A stretch of 64,000 bases of DNA from assembly GCA_035533215.1 (NCBI GenBank), contig DATLUG010000028.1:62001-126000 (forward strand), read 5' to 3'. Below are positions 15,844 to 23,973 of the stretch, piece by piece. Each line of letters opens with the position of its first letter. Within the stretch, counting starts at the first letter, position 1. The position numbers were made by a program, and so were the translations under genes. A model generated the notes under the pieces. The model ran no database searches. It was not told the origin of the DNA and saw only the letters and a list, made by a program, of their open reading frames with translations. This stretch comes from DAHUZL01 sp035533215 (GTDB lineage: Bacteria; Chloroflexota; Dormibacteria; Aeolococcales; Bog-877).

Positions 15844-16574
15844 CACCCCGACTCCGCCACCACCGGCACCGGGTCCTCCGCGGTGGCGGCCCGGCCCTCG
15901 GCGGGCTCGCGGACCCCGAGCGGTCCCAGCCGCATGTACCCCCGTGGGTACGCTGGGCCACCGAATCCGATCTCGTTCCAGGCCCAGGGGTGAGCGTAGA
16001 AGGCGGAGAGGATCATCCGCATGCAGACCGCCCACGCGCGGGTGACGTTCAGCCGGTCCCACGTTCCCCCGCCGAGGAGGCCCCGGGCCCACTGTTCCAC
16101 GATCGCCTCGCGGGTGGGCCAGTCGCAGCGGGCGAACGAGGCGGCGCCGTGCTGGGCGGCGGCCGCCTCGTCCAGCCCGGCCAGCACCAGCCGCCAGGTG
16201 TCGCGGTCACTGGGCATGTCGGCGTACTGGTAGCCGTCGAGCCGTCCGTCGGCGAGGGCCGCGTCCACCATCTGCGCCACCGGCACCCGCGGCTCCCGGT
16301 CCTGGGCCATCGCCACGTCGCAGAGGGCTCGCAGGGTGGGCGCCTCGGCCGCGGTGAAGAAGCGCAGGTCGGTCGACGGGTGGAGTCGGGCCTCCACCAC
16401 CTGGCGGGTGGCGCTGTCCCAGGCGGCGGCGCTGGCCATGACGTCGTAGTCGGGGTAGCGGCCGATCATCTGGGGGGACGTCCCCCGCCGCTGCCGCGGC
16501 AGCCAGTCCGGAGTCGCCGGCTGGCGTCCTGGGCGCAGATTGGGAAGGTGCCCGGGACGGGTGAAGTCGGGCAC
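15843..16574 (-). CDS. Gluconate 2-dehydrogenase subunit 3 family protein
   Basis: A 243-residue small subunit that partners GMC dehydrogenases. The family block FFTAAEAPTLRALCDVAMA is followed by VAQMVDAALADGRLDGYQYA and LVLAGLDEAAAAQHG. The conserved tail AFYAHPWAWNEIGFGGPAYP is typical of the version found next to actinobacterial or Chloroflexi GMC enzymes. There is no clear Tat signal: the N terminus is Arg/Pro-rich without a hydrophobic core, so export would be with the partner or not at all. GTG 16574 lies three bases after the stop of the upstream membrane gene. Confidence 0.86.
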   Translation of the reverse strand: MPDFTRPGHLPNLRPGRQPATPDWLPRQRRGTSPQMIGRYPDYDVMASAAAWDSATRQVVEARLHPSTDLRFFTAAEAPTLRALCDVAMAQDREPRVPVAQMVDAALADGRLDGYQYADMPSDRDTWRLVLAGLDEAAAAQHGAASFARCDWPTREAIVEQWARGLLGGGTWDRLNVTRAWAVCMRMILSAFYAHPWAWNEIGFGGPAYPRGYMRLGPLGVREPAEGRAATAEDPVPVVAESG

Positions 16575-16577
16575 GCC

Positions 16578-17051
16578 TCAGCGCTCGCGCCGCAGGAGGG
16601 CCGCCAGCAGGCCCATCAGGCCCACGATCGTCATCAGGCCGGGAGCCATGATCGGCGGTCCCATCGGCACGTTGTAGGAGGCCAGGGACCAGCCCCCCGG
16701 CCGCCGGGCCACCCCCCGGGCGTGGTAGTACTCGCCCAGCATCCCGTTGATGGTGTAGAGCCCGGCCGCGAGCGGGAGCCAGGTCTTGGCCCAGCGCTCG
16801 CTGAACACCCCCCCGATCCCCGCCACCACCACCGGCGGGGTGACGACGATGGGACTCCACATCATCTTGTTGCCGAAGCTGGCCCGATAGTGCTCGAGGT
16901 AGATCTCGGCGGTGGTCACCAGGGCCGCGAACGCGGTCAGACCCGACAGCGAGCGCTCGAATCGGCCGTGCTCGACATTGCGAGCGAGATGGTCGATGAG
17001 ATGGACGGGAGCCGCGGGGGGGGTGGGCCGAGGGCGCCGGCTGCTGGCCAC
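16578..17051 (-). CDS. Small membrane protein in the oxidoreductase cluster
   Basis: A 157-residue protein with a basic, Pro-rich N terminus and about four membrane segments (SLSGLTAFAALVTTAEIYLE, SPIVVTPPVVVAGIGGVFSE, WLPLAAGLYTINGMLGEYY, PGLMTIVGLMGLLAALL). No cysteines or heme ligands stand out except histidines in EHYRAS and EYYHARG. GTG 17051 is one base after the stop of the TPP-enzyme gene, and its stop is three bases from the next start. I do not recognise a named family. From position it could be the membrane partner of the dehydrogenase. Confidence 0.7.
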   Translation of the reverse strand: MASSRRPRPTPPAAPVHLIDHLARNVEHGRFERSLSGLTAFAALVTTAEIYLEHYRASFGNKMMWSPIVVTPPVVVAGIGGVFSERWAKTWLPLAAGLYTINGMLGEYYHARGVARRPGGWSLASYNVPMGPPIMAPGLMTIVGLMGLLAALLRRER

Positions 17052-17052
17052 G

Positions 17053-18846
17053 TCAGCGGCCCGGAACGAACTCGTCGATCTTCTCGCGCAGCGATTCGAT
17101 GGCGCCGGGGAGGCCCGCCGCGGGATCCTCCCACACCGACCTGGCAAACGCGCGGGCCTGCTTGAAGGTGATGTGGGGGGGCAGGGGGGCCTCCCCGGGG
17201 TCGGTCATCGCGTCGAGGACGACCGGGCGGTCGGCGGCGAAGGCCGCCTGGACCGCGTCCTCGACGGCCGCCGCCGTGCGCACCGCGATCCCCCGCAGCC
17301 CGATCATCTCGGCGAACTGGTGATAGGCGACGTAGGGGATGTCCTGCGAGGCCTCGAAGCGGGGATCGCCCTCCATCACCCGCTGCTCCCAGGAGACCTG
17401 GTTCAGGTCCTCGTTGTTGAGCACCAGGATCACCAGCCGGGGATCGGACCACGTCTTGTAGTACTTGGCCGCCGTCAGCAGCTCCGCCATCCCGCCCATC
17501 TGCATGGCGCCATCGCCGACCATGGCCACCGCGACGCGATCGGGGAAGGCGAACTTGGCGGCGATGGCGTAGGGCACCCCCGGGAGCATGGTGGCGAGAT
17601 TGCCGGAGAGCGAGGCCTTCATGCCGCGGCGGATGCGGACGTGGCGAGCGAACCAGTTGGCGGCGGAGCCGCTGTCGCTGCTGAGGATGGCGTTGTCGGG
17701 CAGGTGCCGGGAGAGGGCGCTGAAGAGCCCCTGGGGCCGGATCCGGCCGTCATGGTCCTCGGGCTGGCTGCGGTCCTCCATCAGCCGCCACCAGTCCGCC
17801 ACGTCCCTGACGATGCCCTCCTGGAACGACCGGTCCTCCTGCCGCCGCAGCAGCGGGAGCAGCTCTTTGAGGGTAGCCTTGCTGTCACCACAGAGGTTGA
17901 CCTCCATGGGATAGCGCAGGCTGAGCATCCGCGCCTCGCGGTCGATCTGGACCCCGCGCGCCTTGCCCACCTGGGGCAGGAAGTTGCTGTACGGGAACGA
18001 GCTTCCGACCATCAGGAGGGTGTCACAGGTCTGCATCATGTCCCAGCTGGGCTTGGTGCCGAGCAGGCCGATGGAGCCGGTGCAGAAGGGGACGTCGTCG
18101 GGGACGGCCGCCTTCCCCAAGAGCGCCTTGGCGATGCCGGCGCCGAGGACGTCGGCCGCCGCCACCAGCTCGTCGCCGGCGTCCAGTGCCCCCGCCCCGG
18201 CCAGGATCGCCACCCGCTGACCCTGGTTGCACAGCTCGGCGGCGGCGTGCAGCTCGGCCTCACCGGGCAGCTGGCGGGTGGCGACGAAGCCGATCCCGGT
18301 GTGGAGCGCCTTCAGGCCCGCCGGCTGCGCCTCGACCGCGTCCATGTCCTGGACATCGGCGGGCACGATGACGCAGGTGACGGTGTGCTCCGACTGGGCG
18401 ATCCGGAGGGCGCGGTCGAGGCAATGACGAATGGTGGAGGGGGTGTTGGCCTGTTGCACGAAGGCGGAGGCGACGTCCTTGAACAGGCTGAGCAGGTCGA
18501 CCTCCTGCTGCATGTCGCCGCCCATGGCGGTGACGAAGGTCTGCCCGACGATCGCCACCACCGGCTGGTGGTCGAGCTTGGCGTCGTACAGGCCGGTGAG
18601 CAGGTGGATGGCCCCCGGGCCGGAGGTGGCCATGCACACCCCCACCTGCCCGGTGTACTTGGCGTGGCCGCAGGCCATGAAGGCAGCCTGCTCCTCGTGG
18701 CGCACCTGCACGAATCGGAGCCGATCCTGGTGGTGGCGCAGCGCACCCAGGATCCCGTTGATGCCATCGCCCGGGAAGCCGTAGACGGTGGTGACACCCC
18801 AATCGATCAGACGTTGGCAGAGGTAGTCAGCCGCCGACTTCGCCAT
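17053..18846 (-). CDS. Thiamine-pyrophosphate enzyme, pyruvate oxidase/acetolactate synthase-like
   Basis: A 597-residue TPP enzyme. YGFPGDGINGILGALR and RHEEQAAFMACGHAKYTGQV give the N-terminal TPP half, with E51 catalytic. LAGAGALDAGDELVAAADVL begins the central domain. VAVAMVGDGAMQMGGMAELL and LVLNNEDLNQVSWEQRVMEG give the C-terminal TPP/Mg site. The EDLNQVSWEQR run is a mark of the pyruvate oxidase-like group and differs from IlvB at 2104. ATG 18846 is chosen because GGAGGTGA ends just before it; an in-frame GTG at 18858 would translate that site. Likely pyruvate decarboxylation or oxidation; no regulatory subunit is adjacent. Confidence 0.88.
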   Translation of the reverse strand: MAKSAADYLCQRLIDWGVTTVYGFPGDGINGILGALRHHQDRLRFVQVRHEEQAAFMACGHAKYTGQVGVCMATSGPGAIHLLTGLYDAKLDHQPVVAIVGQTFVTAMGGDMQQEVDLLSLFKDVASAFVQQANTPSTIRHCLDRALRIAQSEHTVTCVIVPADVQDMDAVEAQPAGLKALHTGIGFVATRQLPGEAELHAAAELCNQGQRVAILAGAGALDAGDELVAAADVLGAGIAKALLGKAAVPDDVPFCTGSIGLLGTKPSWDMMQTCDTLLMVGSSFPYSNFLPQVGKARGVQIDREARMLSLRYPMEVNLCGDSKATLKELLPLLRRQEDRSFQEGIVRDVADWWRLMEDRSQPEDHDGRIRPQGLFSALSRHLPDNAILSSDSGSAANWFARHVRIRRGMKASLSGNLATMLPGVPYAIAAKFAFPDRVAVAMVGDGAMQMGGMAELLTAAKYYKTWSDPRLVILVLNNEDLNQVSWEQRVMEGDPRFEASQDIPYVAYHQFAEMIGLRGIAVRTAAAVEDAVQAAFAADRPVVLDAMTDPGEAPLPPHITFKQARAFARSVWEDPAAGLPGAIESLREKIDEFVPGR

Positions 18847-19037
18847 GGTCACCTCCACTGCGCCGGGGACCTTGGCCCCTCGTCACCGAAGCCTAACGCG
18901 GCCAGTCGCCCCCCGTTTCACCGGCTCGGCGGGTCCGGCGGCCGGCCGTCGTCGGGCCCGGGCCGGCGCGGCGACCGAGCCGTCCGTACCATTGGGGGGA
19001 TGAGGGGCAGAGGCGTGGCGGCGGCGGTCGGGCCGCC

Positions 19038-20144
19038 GTGAGTGACGAGCTGACCATCGCCGGCCTCGACACGTCGGTGTACACGATCCCGACCGAGGTC
19101 CCCGAGGCGGACGGCACCCTGGCCTGGGATGCCACCACCGTGGTGGTGGTGGAGCCCCGCCTCGCCAATGGGACGACCGGTCTCGGGTACGCCTTCGGCG
19201 ACCGCGCCATGGGCCAGCTGATCACCGAGACGCTCACCCGCCAGGTGATCGGCCTCGACGTCCGCGCCACCACCGCAGCCTGGCTGAGGATGGTGCGCAG
19301 CATCCGCAACCTGGGCCGGCCCGGCCTCAGCTCGATGGCGATCGCCGCCGTCGACCTCGCCCTCTGGGACACCAAGGCGCGCGGCCTGGGGCAGCCCCTG
19401 CACCAGCTCCTGGGCTCGGTCCGGGACGAGGTCCCGATCTACGGCAGCGGCGGGTTCACCACCTACTCGGAGCGCCAGCTGGTCGACCAGCTGACCGGCT
19501 GGGTGGCGCAGGGGATCCCCCGGGTGAAGATGAAGATCGGCACCGACCGCGGGCGCTCGTGGCGCCAGGACCTGGAGCGGGTGGGCCGGGTCCGGACGGC
19601 GATCGGGTCCGACACCGAGCTCTTCGTCGATGCCAACGGCGCCTACGACCGCACCCAGGCCCTCCAGATCGGTCTGCGGCTGGCGGAGCGGTTCGACGTC
19701 CGCTGGTTCGAGGAGCCGGTCAGCTCGGACGACCTGGTCGGGCTCGGCGAGCTGCGCGGCCGGCTCCCCCTCGATGTCACCGCCGGCGAGTACGGCTACC
19801 ACCTGCAGTACTTCCGCGACATGCTCCAGGCGGGGGCGGTGGACGTCCTCCAGGCCGACGTGGGCCGGTGTGCGGGGATCACCGAATGGCTGCGGGTGGC
19901 GGCGACCGCGGCCGCCTTCTCCACCCCGCTGTCCGCCCACTGCGGGCCGATGCTGCACGCGGCGGTGGCGACCGTGCCCCCGAACCTGCGCCACATCGAG
20001 TACTTCCACGACCACGTGCGCACCGATCACCTCCTCTTCGACGGCGTGCTGGAGCCAGTCGCCGGGGCGCTGCGACCAGGGCCCGGGCTCGGGCTCGGCC
20101 TCTCGCTCCGGCGTGCCGAGGCCGCCCCCTACCGGGTGGCGTAG
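19038..20144 (+). CDS. Enolase-superfamily enzyme (mandelate racemase/muconate lactonizing type)
   Basis: A 368-residue protein. The capping domain is at the N terminus. The barrel carries KxK in RVKMKIG (about residues 160-166), metal-ligand aspartate in LFVDANGAYD, glutamate in FEEPVSSDDL, and further ligand and acid/base candidates in VTAGEYGYH, LQADVGRCAGITEW and LSAHCGPMLH. The set suits sugar-acid dehydratases or racemases, such as the branch near L-talarate/galactarate or D-galactonate dehydratase; the substrate is not assignable. GTG 19038 overlaps the stop of a 13-codon mini-ORF that starts at ATG 19000. It is divergent from the TPP gene, so a role next to the sugar-oxidation cluster is plausible. 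Confidence 0.87.
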   Translation: MSDELTIAGLDTSVYTIPTEVPEADGTLAWDATTVVVVEPRLANGTTGLGYAFGDRAMGQLITETLTRQVIGLDVRATTAAWLRMVRSIRNLGRPGLSSMAIAAVDLALWDTKARGLGQPLHQLLGSVRDEVPIYGSGGFTTYSERQLVDQLTGWVAQGIPRVKMKIGTDRGRSWRQDLERVGRVRTAIGSDTELFVDANGAYDRTQALQIGLRLAERFDVRWFEEPVSSDDLVGLGELRGRLPLDVTAGEYGYHLQYFRDMLQAGAVDVLQADVGRCAGITEWLRVAATAAAFSTPLSAHCGPMLHAAVATVPPNLRHIEYFHDHVRTDHLLFDGVLEPVAGALRPGPGLGLGLSLRRAEAAPYRVA

Positions 20145-20267
20145 CGAGGCGCGTTCGCCCCGGCACCGTGGCGGCGGGGGCGCGAGCGTCCCGGACCCGC
20201 TGCGACCCGGGCCGGGGTTCCGCTACCGTGGCCGCCACCGGTCCGGACTGCCAGAGGTGACCCACCC

Positions 20268-21962
20268 ATGACGACTGCCCCCGAGCTTCCCAGTCGCGCG
20301 CTCGTCGTCGGTCGGGAGCGGGCGGCGGCACGGGCGATGCTGAAGGGGGCCGGCTTCGACGACGACGCCCTCGGTCGACCCCTCATCGGGGTGGCCAGCA
20401 CCTGGATCGAGACCATGCCCTGCAACCTCGGCCTGCGCACGCTGGCGGCCGACGTGAAGCGCGGGATCCGGGAGGCGGGCGGTACGCCGATGGAGTTCAA
20501 CACCATCGCGGTCAGCGACGGGGTGGCGATGGGCACGCAGGGGATGAAGGCCTCCCTGATCAGCCGCGAGGTGATCGCCGACTCCATCGAGCTGGTCTGC
20601 CGCGGCCATCTCCTCGACGGGCTGGTGGCCCTGGTGGGATGCGACAAGACCATCCCCGGCGCCGCGATGGCGCTGGCCCGGCTCGACCTCCCCGGCTGCC
20701 TCCTCTACGGGGGGTCGATCCAGCCCGGCCGGTTCCGGGGTCGGGACGTCACCATCATCGACGTCTTCGAGGCCATCGGCAGCGCCGAGGCGGGTCGCAT
20801 CACCGACGCCGAGCTCACCGCCCTGGAGGACGTCGCCTGCCCCGGGGCCGGCGCCTGCGGGGGACAGTTCACCGCCAACACCATGGCGATGGCGATCGAG
20901 CTGCTGGGGGTGGCGCCCCTGCACAGCGGCGGGGTCGCCGCGGTCGATCCGGCCAAGCCCGCCGTCGCCGCGGAGGTGGGCCGCCAGGCGGTCGCCATGG
21001 TCCGCGCCGGCCGGCGCCCGAGCGGCTACCTCACCCTGGCCTCCCTCCACAACGCCATCGCGGGGGTGATGGCCAGCGGGGGCTCGACCAACGCGGTCCT
21101 CCACCTCCTCGCCATCGCCGACGAGGCTGGCATCCCCCTCGACCTCGACGCCTTCGACCGCATCAGCCGCCGGACCCCGTGGATCGCCGACCTGCGCCCG
21201 GGCGGACGCTACAACGCCGTCGACCTCACCCGCGCCGGCGGGGTCGCGCTGCTCGCCGGACGGCTCCTGGCCGCGGGGCTCCTCGACGGCGGCTGCGGCA
21301 CCTGCACGGGGGCCACCCTGGCGGAGGCGTCCGCGGCCGCCGCCGCGGCCTCGCCGGAGGCCGCCGGACAGGACGTGGTCCGACCGCTCGACCGGCCGCT
21401 GCAGGCGACCGGCGGGACCGTCATCCTGCGCGGGTCGCTGGCGCCCGAGGGGGCGGTGCTCAAGGTGGCGGGCCACGAGCGCCGCCAGCACCGCGGCCCG
21501 GCCCGGGTGTTCGACTCCGAGGAGGCCGCCATGGCGGCGGTCGCGGCCCGGGCGATCGTCCCGGGGGACGTCGTCGTGATCCGGTACGAGGGCCCCCGGG
21601 GCGGCCCCGGCATGCGCGAGATGCTGGGCATCACCGGGGCGCTGGTGGGCCAGGGGCTCGGCGAGGTGGTGGCGCTGATCACCGACGGCCGCTTCAGCGG
21701 GGCCACCCACGGCCTCATGGTCGGGCACGTCGCCCCCGAGGCCCAGGTGGGGGGCCCGATCGCCTGGCTCGACGATGGCGATGTCGTCACCATCGACGTC
21801 GAGTCCCGGACGGTCGGCGTCAGCGTCGCCGCGGCGACCTGGTCCGAGCGCCAGCAGCGGTGGCAGCCGCGGCCGCCGGCGGCCACCCGCGGCGCCTTCG
21901 GCCGCTATGCACAGCTGGTCGGCTCCGCCGCGCGGGGGGCGGTCCTCGGCGGCGATGGCTGA
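20268..21962 (+). CDS. ilvD: Dihydroxy-acid dehydratase
   Basis: Third common enzyme of valine and isoleucine synthesis, with an Fe-S cluster. It has 564 residues. Cluster and active-site cysteines are visible in PCNLGLRTLA, LVGCDKTIPGAAMALARLD and CPGAGACGGQFTANTMAMA. The C-terminal block has GPRGGPGMREMLGITGAL and ITDGRFSGATHGLMVGHVAPEA. Length and motifs are canonical; the related sugar-acid dehydratases lack this exact set. It is about 16 kb from the ilvBNC operon and not under its attenuator. Its 3' end overlaps the malic enzyme gene by eight bases. Confidence 0.95.
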   Translation: MTTAPELPSRALVVGRERAAARAMLKGAGFDDDALGRPLIGVASTWIETMPCNLGLRTLAADVKRGIREAGGTPMEFNTIAVSDGVAMGTQGMKASLISREVIADSIELVCRGHLLDGLVALVGCDKTIPGAAMALARLDLPGCLLYGGSIQPGRFRGRDVTIIDVFEAIGSAEAGRITDAELTALEDVACPGAGACGGQFTANTMAMAIELLGVAPLHSGGVAAVDPAKPAVAAEVGRQAVAMVRAGRRPSGYLTLASLHNAIAGVMASGGSTNAVLHLLAIADEAGIPLDLDAFDRISRRTPWIADLRPGGRYNAVDLTRAGGVALLAGRLLAAGLLDGGCGTCTGATLAEASAAAAAASPEAAGQDVVRPLDRPLQATGGTVILRGSLAPEGAVLKVAGHERRQHRGPARVFDSEEAAMAAVAARAIVPGDVVVIRYEGPRGGPGMREMLGITGALVGQGLGEVVALITDGRFSGATHGLMVGHVAPEAQVGGPIAWLDDGDVVTIDVESRTVGVSVAAATWSERQQRWQPRPPAATRGAFGRYAQLVGSAARGAVLGGDG

Positions 21963-23400
21963 TCCCACCGCGGCGCCCCTGACGGGGTTCCCCACCGAGG
22001 CCGCCCAGTCGCCCCACCGGCGGGTGGAGTACCGCATCGACCGCACCCTGCGACTGCGCAACGACAACCGCCCGGGGGTGCTCGGCGAGGTGGCCGGGGC
22101 GATCGGGGCGGTGGGTGGCAACATCGGGGACATCCGCACCGTGCAGCGGGGCTCGGCCCACGTGGTCCGCGACCTCGACGTCACCTGCGTCGACCTCGCC
22201 ATGCTCGACCAGGTGCTGCAGGCGGTGCGCGCCCTCGCCCACACCCGTCTCGTCGACGTCCGAGACGAGGTGCTGCGGGTGCACGTCGGCGGCAAGCTCC
22301 GCATCGTGCCCCGGTACCCGGTCGCGTCGCTGGCCGACCTCCGCCGCGTCTACACCCCTGGGGTCGCCGAGGTCTGCCGTCTGATCGCGCGCGAGCCGGC
22401 GGCCGCCGATCGATACACCATGAGCGCCAACCTGGTGGCGGTGGTGACCGACGGTACCGCCGTGCTGGGGCTCGGCAACATCGGGCCGGTGGCCGGAATG
22501 CCGGTGATGGAGGGCAAGTGCGCGCTGCTGGCCCAGCTGGTGCAGGTCGACGCGGTGCCGATCCTCCTGGAGCCGGGGCCGCCGGCAGCACTGGTGGACG
22601 CGGTGGCGCGGATCGCACCCACCTTCGGGGCGATCCAGCTGGAGGACATCGCCGCCCCTGCCTGCTTCACCATCGCGCCCCGGCTCCAGGAGCGGGTGCC
22701 GATCCCGGTCCTGCACGATGACCAGCACGGGACCGCCACCGTGGTGCTGGCGGCGGTGACCCGCGCCGCCCAGCTGGTGGGCCGTCCTCTCCAGTCGATG
22801 CGGGCCGGGGTTGCCGGCCTCGGCGCCGCCGGCTTCGCCATCGCGGAGCTCCTCACCCAGGTCCTGGAGCAACCGGTGCTCGGGGCCGGGCGCACCGCCG
22901 ACTCGATCGCCCGGCTGGCCCGGGCGGGAGGTGTCCCCGTCACCCTCGACGAGCTCGTCGCCCGGTGCGACATCGTGATCGCCGTCACCGCGCAACCGGA
23001 GCTGATCGCGCCCGCGCAAGTGCGACCGGGGCAGCTGATCTTCGCCCTCTCCAACCCCGTCCCCGAGATCCTTCCCGAGCTGGCGCGGGCCGCCGGCGCG
23101 GCGATCGCCGTCGATGGCAGCGTCGTGAACAACCTGCTCGGGTTCCCCGGCCTCTTCCGGGGGGCCCTGGACACCAGGGCGCGGCGGTTCAGCCACGGGA
23201 TGTTCCTCGCCGCAGCGGCCTCCATCGCGGCTCTGGCCAAGGGGGACGAACTGGTTCCCGATCCCCTCGACCCCTCGGTCCATCGCGCCGTCGCCCGCGC
23301 GGTCGCGTCGGCGGCGGTGGCCAGCGACGTCGCGCGGGTGGTCCCGCCCGCTGACTACTTCGAGCTCGGGCCGCTCGACCGCGGAGCCCCCGGCGCGTAG
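21955..23400 (+). CDS. Malic enzyme with N-terminal ACT domain
   Basis: Oxidative decarboxylation of malate to pyruvate. It has 481 residues. Residues 25-100 form an ACT domain (RTLRLRNDNRPGVLGEVAGA, then AVGGNIGDIRTVQRG). The malic domain follows with the catalytic tyrosine in RRVYTPGVAEVCRLIA, LVAVVTDGTAVLGLGNIGPV, lysine in VMEGKCALLAQL, and HDDQHGTATVVLAAV. The NAD site is GVAGLGAAGFAIAELL. ATG 21955 overlaps the ilvD stop by eight bases in another frame, so the two are co-translated. An ACT domain suggests allosteric control by an amino acid, fitting a pyruvate-supplying role beside branched-chain synthesis. Confidence 0.93.
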   Translation: MADPTAAPLTGFPTEAAQSPHRRVEYRIDRTLRLRNDNRPGVLGEVAGAIGAVGGNIGDIRTVQRGSAHVVRDLDVTCVDLAMLDQVLQAVRALAHTRLVDVRDEVLRVHVGGKLRIVPRYPVASLADLRRVYTPGVAEVCRLIAREPAAADRYTMSANLVAVVTDGTAVLGLGNIGPVAGMPVMEGKCALLAQLVQVDAVPILLEPGPPAALVDAVARIAPTFGAIQLEDIAAPACFTIAPRLQERVPIPVLHDDQHGTATVVLAAVTRAAQLVGRPLQSMRAGVAGLGAAGFAIAELLTQVLEQPVLGAGRTADSIARLARAGGVPVTLDELVARCDIVIAVTAQPELIAPAQVRPGQLIFALSNPVPEILPELARAAGAAIAVDGSVVNNLLGFPGLFRGALDTRARRFSHGMFLAAAASIAALAKGDELVPDPLDPSVHRAVARAVASAAVASDVARVVPPADYFELGPLDRGAPGA

Positions 23401-23466
23401 GCGTCGCTCCGGAACCCCGAGGGCGCGCCCATCCCGACCCGGGGACCTTGCCCCACCCTCCGTACC

Positions 23467-23973
23467 ATGGCCGCCGTGGAAGCGGATGGCGGGCAGGGCA
23501 CCGGGGTCACCGTCGAGCCGCTGCCGCCGGAGCGCCTCCAGGAGGCGCGCACGCTCCTGCTGGACCTGCTCATGGCGGAGCAGGACCACTTCGACCATCC
23601 TCGGCAGAGCCGCGCCGACCTCGACCGTGGTCTGCCCCCGGCGACGCCGTCGTTCGTGGGCGAGAACCATGTCCTGGTGGGGCGGGCGGGCGGCCGGATC
23701 GTGGGGATCTGCTGGTGCGTCCTCCACGACCCGGGGACCGGCCTGGAGGCCGAGATCGCGGAGCTGTACGTCGTCCCCGACTGTCGCCGGCGGGGCGTGG
23801 CCGGGGGCCTGGTCGGCGAGGCCATCCGACTGTTCGAGACCCGCGGGGTGACCTTCGCCTGCGTGTGGACCAGGCCCGACAACCGACCCGCGCTCCATCT
23901 CTATGAGACCCACGGCTTCGGACCCACCGTGCAGGCCGTCCTCACCTGGTACCCCAAGGAGGCCCGGGCGTGA
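23467..23973 (+). CDS. GNAT-family N-acetyltransferase
   Basis: A 168-residue GNAT fold. The acetyl-CoA pyrophosphate loop is CRRRGVAGGLVGEAIRLFE after the strand AEIAELYVVPD. The C-terminal strand-loop VWTRPDNRPALHLYETHGF matches the family end ('N..A..LYe..GF'). ATG 23467 coincides with a TACCAT -10-like box (23462-23467), so the message may be leaderless. Its stop overlaps the next gene as GTGA. The acceptor (amine, aminoglycoside or protein N terminus) cannot be read from sequence. Confidence 0.88.
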   Translation: MAAVEADGGQGTGVTVEPLPPERLQEARTLLLDLLMAEQDHFDHPRQSRADLDRGLPPATPSFVGENHVLVGRAGGRIVGICWCVLHDPGTGLEAEIAELYVVPDCRRRGVAGGLVGEAIRLFETRGVTFACVWTRPDNRPALHLYETHGFGPTVQAVLTWYPKEARA

